Positions 63,172 through 64,000 of a stretch of 64,000 nt of DNA are shown piece after piece. Under the pieces are notes generated by a model that was not told the origin of the DNA, did no database searches, and saw only the letters and a program-made list of their open reading frames with translations. The stretch is from Filomicrobium insigne (GTDB taxonomy: Bacteria; Pseudomonadota; Alphaproteobacteria; Rhizobiales; Hyphomicrobiaceae): positions 62,001-126,000 of the forward strand of contig NZ_FNJC01000002.1 of NCBI RefSeq assembly GCF_900104305.1, read 5' to 3'. Position numbers and translations under genes: made by a program. Every line of letters starts with the position of its first letter. Positions within the stretch are counted from its first letter, which is position 1.

Positions 63172-63462
63172 TCATTTTTCTTCGTCAAACATCGAGCGGT
63201 AAGGCTTGCCGTTCCAGCGCCACTCCCAGGTCCCTTCGGTCTTGGACTTGGCAAAGGCCGTGAATGCCCAGACGCATGCCAGCACCACAGCAGCCCAAGC
63301 CAGCAATCCCACCGTGCGAGTTGCGTCCGTCAGCGACAGTAAAAACGGCAAAGAAGCTAGAGGTAACGCCAGGGAGAAGGCCAGCGTGACAAGCCAGCCT
63401 TTCCAGTTCGTCGGCGTGGCGCCATAGCCATGCCTCTTAGGCTTAAACCAATACTCGCCCAT
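63172..63462 (-). CDS. Small membrane protein within the suf cluster
   Basis: A 96-residue protein with two membrane helices (WLVTLAFSLALPLASLPFLLS and TVGLLAWAAVVLACVWAFTAF), a short cytoplasmic start (GEYWFKPKRHGYGATPTNWKG) and a Trp-rich tail (TEGTWEWRWNGKPYRSMFDEEK). It lies between sufB (nine bases away) and sufC, a place held by similar unknown proteins in other Hyphomicrobiales. No function is known; the position suggests cotranscription with the SUF genes. Confidence 0.75.
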   Translation of the reverse strand: MGEYWFKPKRHGYGATPTNWKGWLVTLAFSLALPLASLPFLLSLTDATRTVGLLAWAAVVLACVWAFTAFAKSKTEGTWEWRWNGKPYRSMFDEEK

Positions 63463-63470
63463 GCGATGCC

Positions 63471-64000
63471 TCAGCCAACGCTTCCTTCCAGCGAGATCCC
63501 GATCAGCTTTTGCGTTTCCGCCATGAACTCCATGGGCAACTGCTGCAGCACATCCCGCACGAAGCCGTTGACGATCAACGTCACTGCTTCTTCTTCTGAG
63601 AGCCCGCGCTGCATGCAGTAAAACAGCTTGTCGTCCGAGATCTTCGAGGTGGTCGCCTCGTGCTCGAAGTGCGCAGACGAGTTCTTCGCCTCGATGTATG
63701 GCACCGTGTGCGCACCACACCGATCGCCGATCAGCAGCGAGTCGCACTGCGTGTAGTTTCGCGAATTGGTCGCCTTGCGATGCGCCGAAACGAGACCGCG
63801 GTACGTGTTCTGCGAAACGCCGGCTGCGATACCCTTCGAGATAATACGGCTCGACGTATTCTTGCCGAGGTGGATCATCTTCGTGCCGCTATCGATCTGC
63901 TGATGCCCGTTGGAAATCGCGATCGAATAAAACTCGCCGCGTGAGTTATCGCCACGCAGAATACACGAGGGATATTTCCACGTGATCGCCGAACCGGTCT
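63471..64000 (-). CDS. sufB: Fe-S cluster assembly protein SufB, C-terminal part
   Basis: The last 176 codons of sufB; the gene continues past the right edge. Visible are [100 protein letters not shown] and the end [41 protein letters not shown]. This is the typical SufB beta-helix and C-terminal helices, including the conserved [11 protein letters not shown]. SufB is the cluster-building scaffold subunit. The promoter and any iscR-type regulator lie outside the window. Confidence 0.95.
   Translation of the reverse strand, partial: TGSAITWKYPSCILRGDNSRGEFYSIAISNGHQQIDSGTKMIHLGKNTSSRIISKGIAAGVSQNTYRGLVSAHRKATNSRNYTQCDSLLIGDRCGAHTVPYIEAKNSSAHFEHEATTSKISDDKLFYCMQRGLSEEEAVTLIVNGFVRDVLQQLPMEFMAETQKLIGISLEGSVG

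Noticed and set aside
1-64000. Mobile elements, CRISPR arrays, defence islands
   Set aside because: No transposase, integrase, terminal repeats, spaced direct repeats or restriction-modification genes were seen; gene order is conserved core order.

Overview
The window reads as an ordinary, densely packed chromosomal segment of an alphaproteobacterium of the order Hyphomicrobiales (Rhizobiales). The evidence is a GC-rich composition together with gene blocks known to be conserved in that group: gatCAB with chorismate mutase, ruvX-pyrB-pyrC-plsY-dprA-topA-rnr-DUF983-NUDIX-rpmG, a divK-pleD cell-cycle pair, clpS-clpA next to a phasin, and a sufBCDS-sufT-sufA cluster. Orphan families typical of the order (DUF983, DUF3572, DUF1849/EipB) support this. 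A Hyphomicrobium/Filomicrobium-like genus is my guess and is not proven. I see no rRNA, tRNA, insertion sequence, prophage or CRISPR array.

Layout. 0-8.4 kb (minus strand): the start of a secreted Ala/Glu/Thr-rich protein cut by the window edge, a frameshifted GNAT remnant, gatB, a small membrane protein, chorismate mutase, gatA, gatC, a membrane protein fused to a spermidine-synthase-like domain, and a UPF0173 hydrolase. 8.5-24.6 kb (mostly plus): ruvX, a PcfJ-like protein, a MarR regulator, an AidB-type acyl-CoA dehydrogenase (minus), then pyrB, a zinc-ligand-deficient dihydroorotase homologue, plsY, dprA, topA, rnr, DUF983, a NUDIX hydrolase and rpmG. 24.65-25.37 kb is an intergenic stretch rich in inverted repeats. 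25.4-36.6 kb: pleD and divK, DUF3572, a ROK kinase, an EipB homologue, RidA, a glycerophosphodiesterase, an unknown secreted protein, a FemAB-like acyltransferase, a HIT protein, an NAD(P)-binding protein, and a three-gene unit of a standalone AICAR-transformylase-like protein with azlC and azlD.

36.8-53.5 kb: clpA and clpS, a phasin whose upstream region carries two TGC-N3-GCA elements, a D,D-carboxypeptidase with a SPOR domain, a membrane DnaJ, a von Willebrand A protein, putA, panC with a lysine-rich N-terminal extension, parE, a cyclic-nucleotide-binding/patatin fusion, a small VCBS-like protein and a small secreted four-cysteine protein. 53.6-64 kb: a membrane fatty-acid desaturase, an aquaporin-family channel, an RhlE-type helicase, a DUF924 protein, and the SUF iron-sulfur cluster genes, with sufB cut by the right edge.

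Most of this is housekeeping: glutamyl-tRNA amidation, pyrimidine synthesis, phospholipid acylation, DNA topology, RNA turnover, cell-cycle signalling, proteolysis, proline catabolism and Fe-S assembly. I found no convincing new defence or mobile system. The points most worth a second look are the catalytic-residue-deficient PyrC and PurH homologues in their operon settings, the broken GNAT gene after gatB, the phasin operator pair, the PcfJ-like chromosomal gene, the PanC extension and the structured gap after rpmG.
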